Source of the DNA: Scolanthus callimorphus
Lineage: Eukaryota; Cnidaria; Anthozoa; Actiniaria; Edwardsiidae
DNA: 64,000 bases
Direction of reading: 5' to 3'
Assembly (NCBI GenBank): GCA_033964015.1
Contig: CM066922.1
Span: 26,902,961-26,966,960 of the forward strand
This document shows positions 37,301 through 50,900 of the stretch, piece by piece. Numbering within the stretch: position 1 is the first letter of the stretch; every line of letters starts with the position of its first letter. Under the pieces are notes generated by a model that did not search any database, was not told the DNA's origin, and saw only the letters and a list, made by a program, of their open reading frames with translations. Both the position numbers and the translations under genes were made by a program.

Positions 37301-40300
37301 TGGAGTTGCATGTTACATAATTGTAATTGGAGCTGTGAGTTCGAAATCAGCGAAAACGCGCTTTATAAATGGCACACTAACTGTTGGAGTTTAGTGGCAG
37401 AAATCATAGAAAAATGTAGGATTTACCAATCGAATATGGCTATGCATTCGCAAGGGAAATATTCAACGCAATGCAAAGGTGAGACTACTTATACACAGCT
37501 TAAATACGATCCAATTTGCGGGCTTTAGTAAGGTCATCATGAAAGTGCGCGAGTCAAAATAAACCTTACCTACATAATAGCAAGTATATCGATCGGCAAA
37601 AACAACAACATACTTTTATACCCATAAAGGCGCATACGTTTCTAGTTATCAGTCCAATGTATTGGACAAAGGCCGGTTTAAAGAATGATTCATACAGCCG
37701 CCAGGTTCGATCGAGAGTAGGCCGGTTATCGTTTACAACGAATGGCTATCGTACAGGGCGTACCGGAATGCTAGGGATGCGATCAAATTATAACACTATA
37801 TAAGCGATTCGAAATGTGGGAAAAACTGTCTCACATTTTAGTAGCGAAACTGCATTCTTCAAAATCAGGGTTTCTTCTTTGCAATGTTACGGTCCGCCGC
37901 AAAAGGACTTCTAGTGGCAGTTTGTTTGGTTCAACAGTATAAATCTACTACCACATTAACGACAAACTCACCTACTAACAGAAGAAGTATTGTTTAAAGG
38001 CCTCGCTTCTCCTCGGTAGCACCCTCCATAAACGGCAGAAAAAAATGTGTACTAAACGATGATCAACCTGAGTGTTTCAGGGCATCAACTTTGCCAGAAT
38101 TATTAATGCCATATTCGAGAGAACTCCAACGTACCGTGATTCGAAAACGTTTACTGATATGATTGTGCCGCCGGTTGGCTAGATAGCCAATCAGATGCGA
38201 GATGGAAAATGAACCAGGTTCCGCTCGAACATATCATCACTCGGATTTCGTTTCAGCGATCAAAATTGCCGCGCACTATATATAGAATTGTATTTTTTTT
38301 TTGAAGCACAAAATGAAGACAATTATTTCGCTGATATGTGCATAACTTCCTTGCACTCAAGGCGCAGTTCCATAGTTTTACTTTAGCGATATATTTGAAT
38401 CAGAGATAAACGAGAGGCTAGGATATTTAGGGGCTAAATTCCATTTCATCGGTGATCTGCTATTTCTAGCGTTTCTTGAAATAGCCAGACAACAAATGTG
38501 TTAATGGAATAATGAAATGGTTTCGAGAATAATCCGAGAAACCAGTTCTTGTTCAAGTTTGTTCATTTTTTCTAGAAAGAAGTCACATATTTATACAGTT
38601 TTACTGTATTTATACAGTTTTAGGGGGGTACCAAATTTTTTTATGCCAAAATATTTCATGCGTCCCTTTATACTAAAGCAAATTTGCCACAGGTCTGTGA
38701 ATATCAGTCACTTGACTTTATCTCTATTTGCCGATAATCACGTTGCCTTATAATTTTCGGGACTAAGGGAAGCGGTCAAAACATCTGTACTCGACCGGAC
38801 CCGATTTTATCGCGGAAGGTGGTAGGTCCCGGGCTGTACCTACCCACCTGTTTTTTCAATGCCCATTTTCTCCATGCTCAAGTAAGGGGTGTTGGATTTT
38901 ATTGCATGGATGCGTTGCTCTCGCTATGAAGAAGACGGTGCTGGGCTAATCTTTTGTATTCATTTATTATTTTACGAGATATTCGCAGTAAAAATGGCTA
39001 TTTTTTCCTAAAAGAAGGTTTGTCTGCGGTATACACCACCCCATCGGGTCCCATTCTAGTACAGATGTTTTGACCACTTCCCTAAATTTGCTCATTTTCT
39101 TGTTGTCAACTTTTCACACCGATTTCACACTCTGCTTTATACCTGATTTTGGTTTCACACATATTTCACACTATGCAATTACTCTATTTCAGTTCACACT
39201 AATTTCACATTGGTGTGAAATTGCTGAACACCAATTCACACCAGCAAAAATTTCACACACTTTTTTCACACCTCTTTTTCACAACATGTGTTCTTCACAT
39301 ATATTTCACACTTATTTTCACACCATCTCCCCAGTAGTGTACACACGAGAAAAATTACAGGCTGCAATTCTGTTAAAAACACACCTGTTTCTACTTCTCT
39401 ACTGAATACGAAAGTGTCAGGAAAGCTGAAGTCACAGGAACTAAAAACGTTTGTCACCAGTTACGGACATGATGGTTGCGGTGTGGATTGAAACTCCCTG
39501 CTCGCTGCAGGTGGACAAACATTCGGTAAGCTTATTTTCCTCAGTGAAATGGGCGAATTAAAGCTTATGAGATGGACTAAAACTGCTAAGACACTTTGGT
39601 TAAGAACGTTTTGCACCCGTTTACATGATTTTCAATGACTGTATGGACGAGTCCAAGGAGATTTGATTCCTCGGTATATTTAGTAGTCAAAAGATGATCA
39701 AACTAACTTCAACTGTGTTTTGAGTGTTTTGGTCTTTCATTGAATTATAGAATTACTTTATTCTATTGGCACTGATAACGGCTATCTTTTATCTCTTGAA
39801 GATAAAACCTTCAACATGTGGTTAAATTTGTTTGGATTCTGAGTGAGTGATCGGTTTGTTCCCAGTCAATCGAAATGTGAATTATCAAGAACAATTTCCT
39901 TGCTCAAGGCCGGAATAAAAAGTAGCAGAGTGCAAGAAAGACACTCACGTTTTCCCATATTTGTTGGCTCAGTATCAAATAGCCCTTATCATGTTTCTGT
40001 CTTTGTTTCATGTTCTTCATCTCTTTCTAAAATTCTATAGGATATGGAATTTTAGAAAGAGATGAAGAAAATGAAACAGACAGAATAGGAGTATCTTGTT
40101 CCAAGTTTTTCAAAATTTTCTCAGGGAGCATGCCCCCTCAACTGAAATTCTTTTGCTTTTATGTCTCATTCTTATTTTCTCAATTTTTCCCCCGAAACCT
40201 CCATTTTCAGTATTTCAAGTGCAATTAGTGAAAATTAGAGTACCATAAGATGCTTTTAATGGGCATCTTGTGAACATGAAACTTGCTCCATCCAAATTGC

Positions 40301-41645
40301 TCCACCCATGCAATATTATTTGGAACACTTTAGACTTTGCGGCTTAATGATTTAACACCCTTAATCTTTTGTAGGTCTGCATGCAAATAGTAACTCATGT
40401 TATTTCCATTATGAAATCTAGATGGCAACAAGGAAAGTCAATTTCAGTTTATTTACAATATACAGCTGACGATTTTTATAGAATTGCATGGTTGACATAG
40501 AGTTTCCCTATTGTAGTACTCCAAGGTGATGAACTTTGAAATTTTATTTCTTCAATTTTCACATAGTTGTTATGACATATTTTATAGTTCTCCCAAAACA
40601 AACCGCAATCAAGCCAAGAGCTTCTAAGTGTTTCAGTAACTGGATGTTGTGCCCTCTTTAGCCACAATTGCCTGGAATCCTAGTAAAATGTCTCATAATT
40701 ATTTCTCTGATGAGTTGGGGGGAATGCTATTTTTGGGGGACTACATGCCGGAGAATCTTAAAATATAGGGAAAAAAGTTCACTTGTTTCTCCCCCCGACA
40801 TACATAATGATTGCATACCTGTAATGAGTGCCTGTATATCATGCCCACTGAACAGATAACAAAGTAAAATTATTCCACTTGTAGGAAAGATATTTTTGGG
40901 TGTCCCAACTTGACAAAGTGTCTCACAGTGTTCAATTTGCTGGGATTATTTTGTTCAGTGGTGACAAAATTGTTCTGATAATGCATGTTATTCCACCAAG
41001 ATAATATTGTCCTGAACAAATCATGAAAGTTATTGCTGAGAGCATGCTATCCTGACATGCCAAGCAATACATTAATCAAGTTATCATATTTGGTTATCTT
41101 GTCAGCCCTGAAAAGTCTCTGCAGTTGCAAATTTGTAAAGACTAAATTTATTTATTCTCAAATAAATTTGATTGTGTGTTTCCAAAAAACATCCATCCCC
41201 CCCCCCCCCCCCCACACACACAGAAGGGTGTTGAGAAATGACCCCCCCCCCTCCCCTCTGGAATTTCTGAAGAAAATACAGTGTTTGTATGGAAAAGATC
41301 AGGTAAATTGACCTACCCCCCTGGAATTTCCAATCCCTTCCGTAGGGGGGGGGGGATGGATATTTTTGGAAACGCACATTAAGTAAATCTAGTCATGACA
41401 AAATTTGCAACTGCAGAGACTTTTTGATGACTGAAAAGGTTACCAGATATTTTAGGGGGATTCAAAGACTTGATAAACTAGGGCGCAAAATGTGTAAATG
41501 CTGTATTTCTTCAAATCTGATATTTCTGCTGTTTTGCTATTAAATACCCCAGTATTTTTGTGGGGGGCAATCATTAAGCTTCACTGGACTCCTATGTTGA
41601 GGATCCACCCGCTGTTTTTTTGCTGGCTAGATGCCTGCCTTAGCT

Positions 41646-41688
<43 letters not shown>

Positions 41689-44600
41689 CCTCATCTTTAT
41701 ATGTTTGAGCCCCTGGTCCCAAAAATAGGATCCATGACCTGATTTGTTCACTATTTATCAGTATGCTTGGGGAGAAAAGGCAAGACCTTAATTTTTTTAC
41801 TGTACCTACAACAGCTACAGGGCATCTGACAGGGTGCGGTGGTGCGGATCCGCACAATTTGGTCATTTCCGCACCTTCAGAGCTTTCCCCGCACCAGCTT
41901 TCCTGGTGAACAAAATAGCCTGGGCCCTTTTTTTCAAAAAACGAGAGCTTGCCAAGAGTTTCTCCTCAAATTTCTGTCCAAAAAACTTGCCCTCTAGCCC
42001 TTTTGAGTACAAAAATGCCCTGTTGATGGAGATTGGAGTGCAACTTTCAGTATGTATAAATGTTTTAGAGGCGAATTAGGCCAGTTTCAGAGGTGTTATT
42101 ATCTGATCAGAAATCCAGTAAGTGATTTGGCCTATTTCTCTGTACATTTAAGCTCAAGCTAAGTTAACTTTTAACATTTTCCCCCCTGTTTTATCAAAGC
42201 TTTTGTGTGCAAAAGCATCTTTTAATGTGTATACATAATGGTAGACCATATTTAAACTCTGAAATTGTTTTAGAGATGAATTAAATTTGTTTTAGAGGCA
42301 TTTAATTTTCCGCACAATTTGCCTTTTCTTCCGCACATTTTGCCCTGAAATTTACGCACAATTTCCAAAAAATTTCCGCACCCTGTCAGATGCCCTGAAG
42401 GAGGACCTGAAATTTGTGTGCAGTTATCAAAGGAAATTTAAGCGACAGAAGTTGATTGTTGTACTCAGGTATGTAAAGGCTTGACAAGCACAATATTTTG
42501 CTGTTGAGGGACAGCTGAGGCAACCAAACCTGGCAGTCTATATTATTTGTGCCAGCCATATTTAAAATAATGACAATTTGTTGTCATGGCAAACCATTTA
42601 AGGTGGTTGGACAAGTTTCTATACTGAGTTACATCAACCCTGTCGCTTGAAAAACTTTGAGATACCAAAATATAGGGCTTTTGACACAGAAAATACCTAA
42701 ATATGTCAAAAATTTTGCTGTATTTTAGTGGACCAGAAGCAAAAAAAAAGCTATAGGATTTTTTCAAAAAAAAAGCTATAGCAATTTTTCAAAGAAAATC
42801 AGGAGATTTTACTTAAAGGCCCATCACCAACCGGGAGCCTTTGCGCCAAGTTTTCTTTGTTTTCAAATTGATTCATTGTTTTCGGGTGCTCTGATTTGCT
42901 AAGAGTCCGCAAAGGCTCTCGGTTGGTGATGGGCCTTTAAAAGCCGGGAGACCCAGATATGAGGTAAAAAAATGGGAGACTCCTGGCAAAACCTGGGGAG
43001 TTGACATCCCTACAATCCCCAATTCACATGTGACCGAGACAACTCTGGGTTGGGAGATATGGTATCTCTGTAGCTAGGATAGCCATCAGCTCCATGTAAA
43101 CTGTCTGTCTCGGGGGTAGGGCCAACTTTATTTGTTGTGCATGCTGCATGTGTTAGCCACAACACCAAGATAACTTGGTGCAATTTTTTTTTCATGTGAA
43201 ACAGGAGCAAGTTTTTTCCTTACTCCCCAAGATCATGAACAATACCTACCTTTTTTAAAAGGCATGCCACCTGCCCAATATAACTGTGATAGACAGGGGT
43301 TTTTTGTTACTATGGCAACATTTCTCATTATCAAATGATGCAATAGAAAGTCCATCGGTATACTGATTACAGTTAATATTTGAATACATGTAGTTCATGG
43401 TAAAATGTTCATTAAATGTTCCCAATGTCAAGTGAATGTCAAAAAAGCAAAATTAGCATCACACCCCCTTAATTTGGTTGCTCTGGCAATAAGAATCTTA
43501 AGGATGGCACAACAAAGCTGACTGTCATGAGACATTTGTACCAGTGCATAAAGCCCCATGTTAAGCCTTTATTATATCCATGTTAAAATCACACGTGTTC
43601 TGCAATCTGATTGGCTCTCAGCAGGTCAATTTATTCCTAAATTGACCTGATTTAAGATTTTTGACATTGCACGAGCAGAATGTTCTACTTCTAGCATGCG
43701 CTGCATTTCAAGTTTGGTTATTTCCCTTCATTTGGTTCGAAAAATATTTTCTATGGAAATGATTTCAACATTGATATAATAAAGTGGTAATTGACTTGAG
43801 TGGAGTGCAATTTTGGTCAAAAATAATACTTGTGATTTCAAATTGACCTCACACTTTTGAAATCACATGTATGATTTCAGACCAATATACACGCAAAAAT
43901 TTCTCGATTCTGATTGGTCGAGAGCAGTGCAATTTCAATGTAATTTCAGTGCAAAAATATGTAATTTCAGTGCAAAAAGATGTAATTTCAGTGCAAATTA
44001 CAAATTTCTCGCTTTCTTATTGGCTTATACAACAATGGATTTTGCGTACGAGCCAATCAAATGCGCGCTAGCTGAGTCACGCCACTCGATTCTGTTGAGC
44101 CAGCCAAGATGGAGATCGATTGTATGGAGGGAGAAAAATCGGTTTCTGTTCATGAAATTGATCTTCCGAAACTTGTGGAAAGCAAAATGTGAATTCTTAT
44201 GGACTTTAGCAAGACTTGTTTGAGTTTGGGTTCTTTGTTATGGAAGGAAATGAAGGGAAATCTTCGTTGATTGCACGAACCTAGCGGGAAAAATGAACTG
44301 CACAAGTCTACACGAAAAGCACTTGTTGATACGCAAAGATTCCCGGGGTCAAATTCCTGTAAATCTTCGTTGTTTAGCTGTTAAAGTTTACACAAGAGAA
44401 GACTTCAGGTATGTCTTCTGTGGAAGCTATGTCTACCTTTCTGGACAATATTTTGCGTGTTTCGGTTGACCGAACACACACTGAAAGAAACCTAAATAAA
44501 GAAACCTAGTAAATTCAGGCTCTGCTATGTTATTTTACCTTGGAATCGGAAATAAATTTGATGATTGACAAAACAGAACTCCACCTGTTCCTTTTAAATG

Positions 44601-44897
44601 AAATTGTTGTGTCAAGTTCATTTTATTTAAGCTTGTCAAGTTAGGATTTGTAAACTTTGCTCGTTTGTCTGGCATGCGTTCGGTGCACAATGTGGCCGCT
44701 TGAAACCTGACTTTCTCTGAAAATTTTTGCGTGTATATTATTAATAAGTAATCATACGACTTTTCTCGTGCAATTTGAAATTAATTTGCACTTGTGACTT
44801 TTTCAAAAAGCTCAAATTGCACTCGCCCTACGGGCTCGTGCAATTTTGATACTTTTTGAAAAACTCACTCGTGCAAATTAATTTCAAATTGCACTCG

Positions 44898-44935
<38 letters not shown>

Positions 44936-47900
44936 CAGGTCAATTACCATTATTAACACACCTGCGTAGATTTACACTTTGTGTTTTGCTTTTTTATACC
45001 AAGGGGTATGCTAAAAGATCGCAAGCCTTGATTTTTGAACAACAACAAAATTGACGTCTTGAAAGTGTGAGATCTGGCAAATCACCCAATACTAACACTT
45101 TTTCATTTTCATTTCATTTCTTTTTTATTAAGATATTTTTTAAGTATAAAATAAATGCACTATGCTTGCAAGCACGTCTCTCTCCCTGTTTCTTATTGTT
45201 AGGTTTTTGCACTGTCATTCTCCTATCATGTTGAGTGTGTGGTATAGGGGGCATCATTCTTTTTATAGTATACAAGGGAGGTGGCAAAAGTATTTTAACT
45301 TTGGCTAGGTGCATAAAAAATAACTTAAACCTGAAAGGACTGTTTATAATGTAAAGTACAGCTTTATCATGAGATCACATCCACTAACACTATCTTGTTA
45401 TATTGTGGATTGATAAAATAAAATTAGTCTAGATAAAATAAACCTATTTTCCATACAACTACTACTGCTTCTTCTGACATCTTTCATTCCGTATGATAGT
45501 TCGGAGCTCCGCTTTTAGCCAGCGGCTAAATCTATATATTACATAACATTTGTTTGAAAATCGGCAGTCTTGCCGATAAAACTTACCTACTAGTTACCTG
45601 TTGAGTAGGCTAACATCAAGTGATTTTGGGATGATTACATAAACATATAGAGTGTACGAATTTATTCAAATAATCGTGACGCAGTCCTTTTAAGAGAAGC
45701 AGTTAAATACAATAATTTCTAGGTTTCGTTTTTAATCAGATGGAAATGAATTGAATATTCAGAACTTGTAGTATTGTTTGCAGTTATAAGGGAAACGGTA
45801 TGTCGTTATTTTATCGGATTGCCTGAAAAAATGGGTAGATAATTATTTAAAAGTCCCCAGACTAAAGCTACGGCTAAACTAGGACACATGTAGCGCGCAA
45901 CATTTGTGCCCTGCATGTTTTCCCAAGTGGCCAAACTAGGAGACATCGCACGCGTGTCTTGGACCCACAAAATGCTTCTTGTCTTCCGAAGAAAAAAATT
46001 TGTTGCGCGCGAAAATGTTTCCCATGCAGCTAAACAGGGAAACATGAAGGACACATATGCCCGTCTACATTGTTGCGCACTGTTACTAGCTTAGCCAGGG
46101 CTTGACATCCACGTAGAAAAGACAAGTGAAATAGTACTCTACAGCATATAATGTCGTGTTAGATACCATTAATAAGAACCCTGTAATAGACAGACAGACA
46201 GACAGACTTTATTTATACACGGACAAAACACTCAGTATACATGTAATTATATTAAACTACTACTGGTTTACAGGTTTGCCGTGTGTGAAACTGGTTTAGA
46301 AATCACAGTTTTCCAAACCATTCTTGAATTGACGTAAGGTGGTTATCGAACGTAATTCGCTTGGAAGATTGTTCCAAAGTAACGCCCCACTGTAGCCAAA
46401 GGATCTCTTCATATAATTTGTCCGCGGCCTCGGTAAAGCTAGCTTATTATTACTATTTCTAAAATTGTAGGAGGTTTCGCGGGAGGAGAATATATCCTGG
46501 ATATAGATGGGTGTTTGATTGTTAAGGGCTTTGAACATCAGGACAGCTTTTTGCTTAGCCCTTTGTACATGTACCCTGTCCCAGCCCAGCACACCGAGAA
46601 CCCGATCAGAGCTAGCGTCGAAACTTGAATTAGTGATTATTCTAGCCGCTCTATTCTGGAGCTTTTGTAATTTATCAGATAGATGCATTGCAAGCACATC
46701 CCATACTGAACTACAGTAATGGAGATGGGGCTCAATCAGCGCATTATAGATTTTTATGGCTGTGCATCTGTTGATGAAGGGTCTGGTACGTTTTAAAGTT
46801 CCAATCCCTGATGAGATTTTTTTGGAAATTTTCTCGATGTGTTTGGACCAGGACAGGGTATCATCAATGTGCAAACCTAGGGACCTTGTGTGGTGCACCT
46901 GCTTGATCTCGTTACCTTTTATGGAAACGTTTATTTGTGACCCCGCAAGAGTTTGCAATCTCTGTCGTGACCCAATTAGCATAAAATCAGTTTTTGCTAT
47001 GTTAAGACTCAATTTATTTGCGGCGAGCCAAGTGTTAATTTTCTCAAGGTCGTCGTTCATCACTTTTTGGAGATCTTCTAGGTCTTGACTACTAAAGCTG
47101 ATGGTAGTATCATCAGCATACATGCGGGGAAATCCTACATCCAAACAATTTGGTAGGTCGTTTATGTATATTAAAAAGAGTAGCGGTCCAATTATACTAC
47201 CCTGAGGTACACCGCACGAGATGCCCAGGGTACTAGAGTAGTGCCCATTTACTAGACACTGCTGTGTTCGGCAGTCGAGGTAGGACTGGAACCAAGTCAG
47301 GGCATTTCGGCCTACTCCATACATTTTCAATTTATTAATTAGAATATTGTGGTCGATCGTATCGAATGCCTTTTTCAGGTCGATAAACACAACCCCGTTT
47401 AGCAGACCTTTGTCAATATTCATGTTCCAGCTGTTGGTGGCATCTAGTAAAGCTGTAAGCGTACTATGGAGAGACCGAAATCCCGACTGGTGACCAACTA
47501 AAAGGTTGTTGCTGTCGAGGTGGCTGTATAGTTGATTGAAAACTAGTCTCTCGAAGAGTTTTGCAACTATCGATATTACCGAGATAGGGCTGTAGTTATT
47601 CATGTCGGTCTTAGAGCCACTTTTGAAAATCGGAGTCACACGTGCCTGCTTCCAGTCTGACGGAAAAATCCCGGAAGACAGGGATCGGTTAAATATTGCA
47701 GTCAAAGATGGTGCAACCACGTCCGATGCGATTTTCAACAGCTTGCTTGGGATTTTGTCGAGCCCCGTCGCCTTTTTGCTGTCAATTTTATGTAATCATT
47801 TGTTTACTTCTGCTACTTTCACTGGATTAAAATTAAATATCAGATTAGTCGGTTTTATGAAAGTAAGCGGGTCGACATCACATTCAGGAATTCCACTAGC

Positions 47901-50900
47901 TAGGTCTGGGCCTACAGAGGTGAAATGCTCATTAAATGCCTTTGCGATGTCGGTCGCCGAGTTTATAGGAGCATCCCCGGCGTTTACTTCTAAAATCCGT
48001 GATCTTACAGTCTGTCGACCTTGAACCTCATTAATTAGTTTCCAGGTTTTTTTTGGATCTTGTTTTGAGTTTTCAAGGCCGACAGTAAAATAATTACGCT
48101 TAGCCGTCTTAATATTATTGTTGACAGTGTTTCGCATAGTTTTGAATTGAAGCCAGTCATTTGGATCATTTGACTGAACTGCTTTTTTCTTTAAGAAATC
48201 TCTCCGGTACATCGATCGTAAGAGGTCTTGAGATATCCATGGAGACCTTTTGTTCCTTATTCGTTTAGATTTAAGAGGCGCGTGCTTGTCTATAACATTA
48301 AGCATGTTTGTTTTCCAGAGAACCCACATTTGATTGGGGTCCTCGCGCTCGGCGCTAGGCAACCGCTCTTCTTTTTTTAGGTCCCCAAGGAATGCCTCTT
48401 TGTCAAACTTTTTCATACTTCTTACTTCAATAGTGTTATGAACAAATGACCGGAAGCTATTTATTTTGCGCGTGGCAAATATCAAAGAATGGTCACTTAT
48501 TCCGAGATGGATCACATCACACTTAACAACATTGTCAGGGGTGTTGGTCAGGCATAAATCTATAAGAGTTTTCGATGTATGAGTGATCCTAGTTGGCTTG
48601 GTGACCAGCTGATACATGCCATATATATCAATAATATTACGCAATTTACGCGAGGGAAAGTCGAGAGTTTGAGCCATTTGGTTGCAGTTCATGTCACCAA
48701 GAACGTAATACTCTAGGCCAAGTAAATCAAATTTACCAACTAGTTCTTCAAAAAGGTTAAATATTTCCAAAGGCGCTGACGGGTGGCGGTACCATGAACA
48801 CACCAGAAATGGTCTAGCTCTCGGCTTTCTGATTTCAATAGTAATACATTCGAGTTTTGGATGGCTCAGATCTTCCCGAACAGTATAATTAATATTATTT
48901 TTAATATAAATACAGACTCCTCCGCCTCCTAATTTACGGTCTTTCCTTACCACTTCGAAACCAGGTATATTAATTGCCTGATTGGAAATTGAGGAATCAA
49001 TTTTAGTTTCGTTAATCGCCAAAATGTCAATTGTGCAATTTAAACTCATTAATATTCTAATTTCATCAAGGTGGGCTCGTAAGGTATTTACATTAAGGCT
49101 AGCCATAACGAAACCGCGGCCAAAATCAATTTCGAGACCCTTTACCTCGTTGGCAGTGGGGGCACCCTGGTCGCGATCTTCTAAACCAGCCTCACACACG
49201 GCAGCTTGGCCTAACGGGAGTTGTCGACGGAAAGATTCAGCAGCAGTTTTCCGAGTTCCTTCAAACCGCTCTGAAAACCCTTCTGCGATCTTGACTTATT
49301 AGTGTTAGTACTGCCCGCTCTGATAAAGTTGATGAAACGTGCGGCAAGCTTGCGAGACCCTTTATCATTTAAATGCAATTTGCTGCCGTTTAGGCAAGTA
49401 CTATCTATGCCCGAGTTATCAATAAACTCAAATCCCATATCTGAGGAAGCGGCCCGCAAATTTTCATTAATCGCATAGGCTTTGGAGCACACATCGATAT
49501 CCTCCCTCCGTATTAGACTTGAAACCCCCAACTTGGAGTCAGGAAATTGTTCTCGCGTTTTCTTGACAAGATTCTTGAGTTTAGCTGTGCATAATTCTGT
49601 TGATGAAGTGGGCAGATCGTTTGTTCCGGCATGTATAATTACATGTGAAGGTTTGGTATTTTCGATTAAGCCTATCGAAGCTGCAATATCGTCTGCAGTT
49701 TTGCCCGGATACGACATGGTCTTTACTGGTCGTTTGGACAGTTTGTCCGGGTCAATAGCCTTAATTATTGAATCGCCGATCACTAGAATAGATGCTTCAG
49801 AGGTCGACCCAGTAGACTTACTGGACTTCTGCAGAGGCGTTTGTTTTCCTTTAGTTTGCTTCGATTTTAATTTTGCCTCCACGACTTCGCAGTCCCTCTG
49901 ATCACCTTTGACGGTATTCCCATCGCTGCTGCTACAATTTACGAGTCTCAAGGCTGTTATAAGGCTTTGGTTTTCTTCCTTCGCTAACCGTAGTTCTTGC
50001 TGAAGGCGTTCGCAGGTCGCTCTTAGATGTTGATTTTCTTTCATGGTTTTTTCCATGGTCTGTTGATTTTGAGTTTGAGCGGGAAGTTTAACTTCAAGCT
50101 CAGCTCAAGGGCCCGAAACTCCGATTGAAGCTGAAGAAACTCTTCTTTGGAGGCGAAATTCGGATTACCATCGTTATGAACTTCTTGAGTGGCCATATCT
50201 GGTCTAGTCCAAAAGTTATCAGTACGCGTGGTAATGGCGTCTTCGTCGTTAACGTTTGCTTCGGGTTTACTATCCTTAGATTTAGTCTTCGAGCGGGTTC
50301 TCATCAAGTCGAAGACCCAAATAAGTACTAGTAATAGCTTAAATAGGTTTGCTGAAAGCAATCTGTAAAAATTAGGTCAATTAGGACTAAAAGATATGGA
50401 TAAGATTAATAAATCTTCAGAGTTAAAAATTCATGACCGCTCGCTTCTCTTCGCTAGCTTCTCTTCGCTAGCTCCCTTTTCAGGCTGGCTGCAAAGAAAA
50501 TGTAAATTATTTATGTGTGCGCGTTGACCGGAGTGGCTGTTTATGTTTTACGATTCAAATCGCGTGACCGAAGACATTGCAAATTGCAGCCGGGAAGTCC
50601 TACGCAATTTGCATAAAAATGTCGCCATAAAACAATGTTGTCGCACTTAAACATCACCTTACGGTAAATGCATACTGACGTCCATATCCTGGATATGTGT
50701 AACATTATTTTGACAGTGCTCAATTTATTACGCCACAATGTTGCGAGACCAGTTGTCGACAGGAATTTTCGCTCTATGCGAGAAGCGGTCCATGGCTCCA
50801 AGTTGCACGATATTATATTTTTGGTCCAACAATGTTGCCTAAACATTGTCGCCCTGTAACATCAAGAACGCATGATGGCGTATAATATTTTGCGCAGCAT

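Larger units (their letters stand above)
46188..50361 (-). mobile_element. CR1/L2-type LINE, nearly full length
   Basis: On the minus strand the order is ORF1 with coiled coil and SGNH esterase domain, then ORF2 with endonuclease and reverse transcriptase, then a short 3' end with AATAAA and a (TCTG)n tail (46188-46207). An esterase in ORF1 together with an APE-type endonuclease is known for CR1/L2-group LINEs. One frameshift in ORF1 and one stop in ORF2 are the only visible lesions, so the copy is young. The exact 5' end and target duplication were not resolved. It lies antisense in the 17-kb intron. Confidence 0.9.

Noticed and set aside
36511..39100. Transposase inside the CACTA element
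   Set aside because: No frame longer than about 90 codons and no recognisable transposase motif.
41498..41866. Frames with poly-Pro or poly-Gly runs
   Set aside because: Both result from the 41-base poly-C tract.
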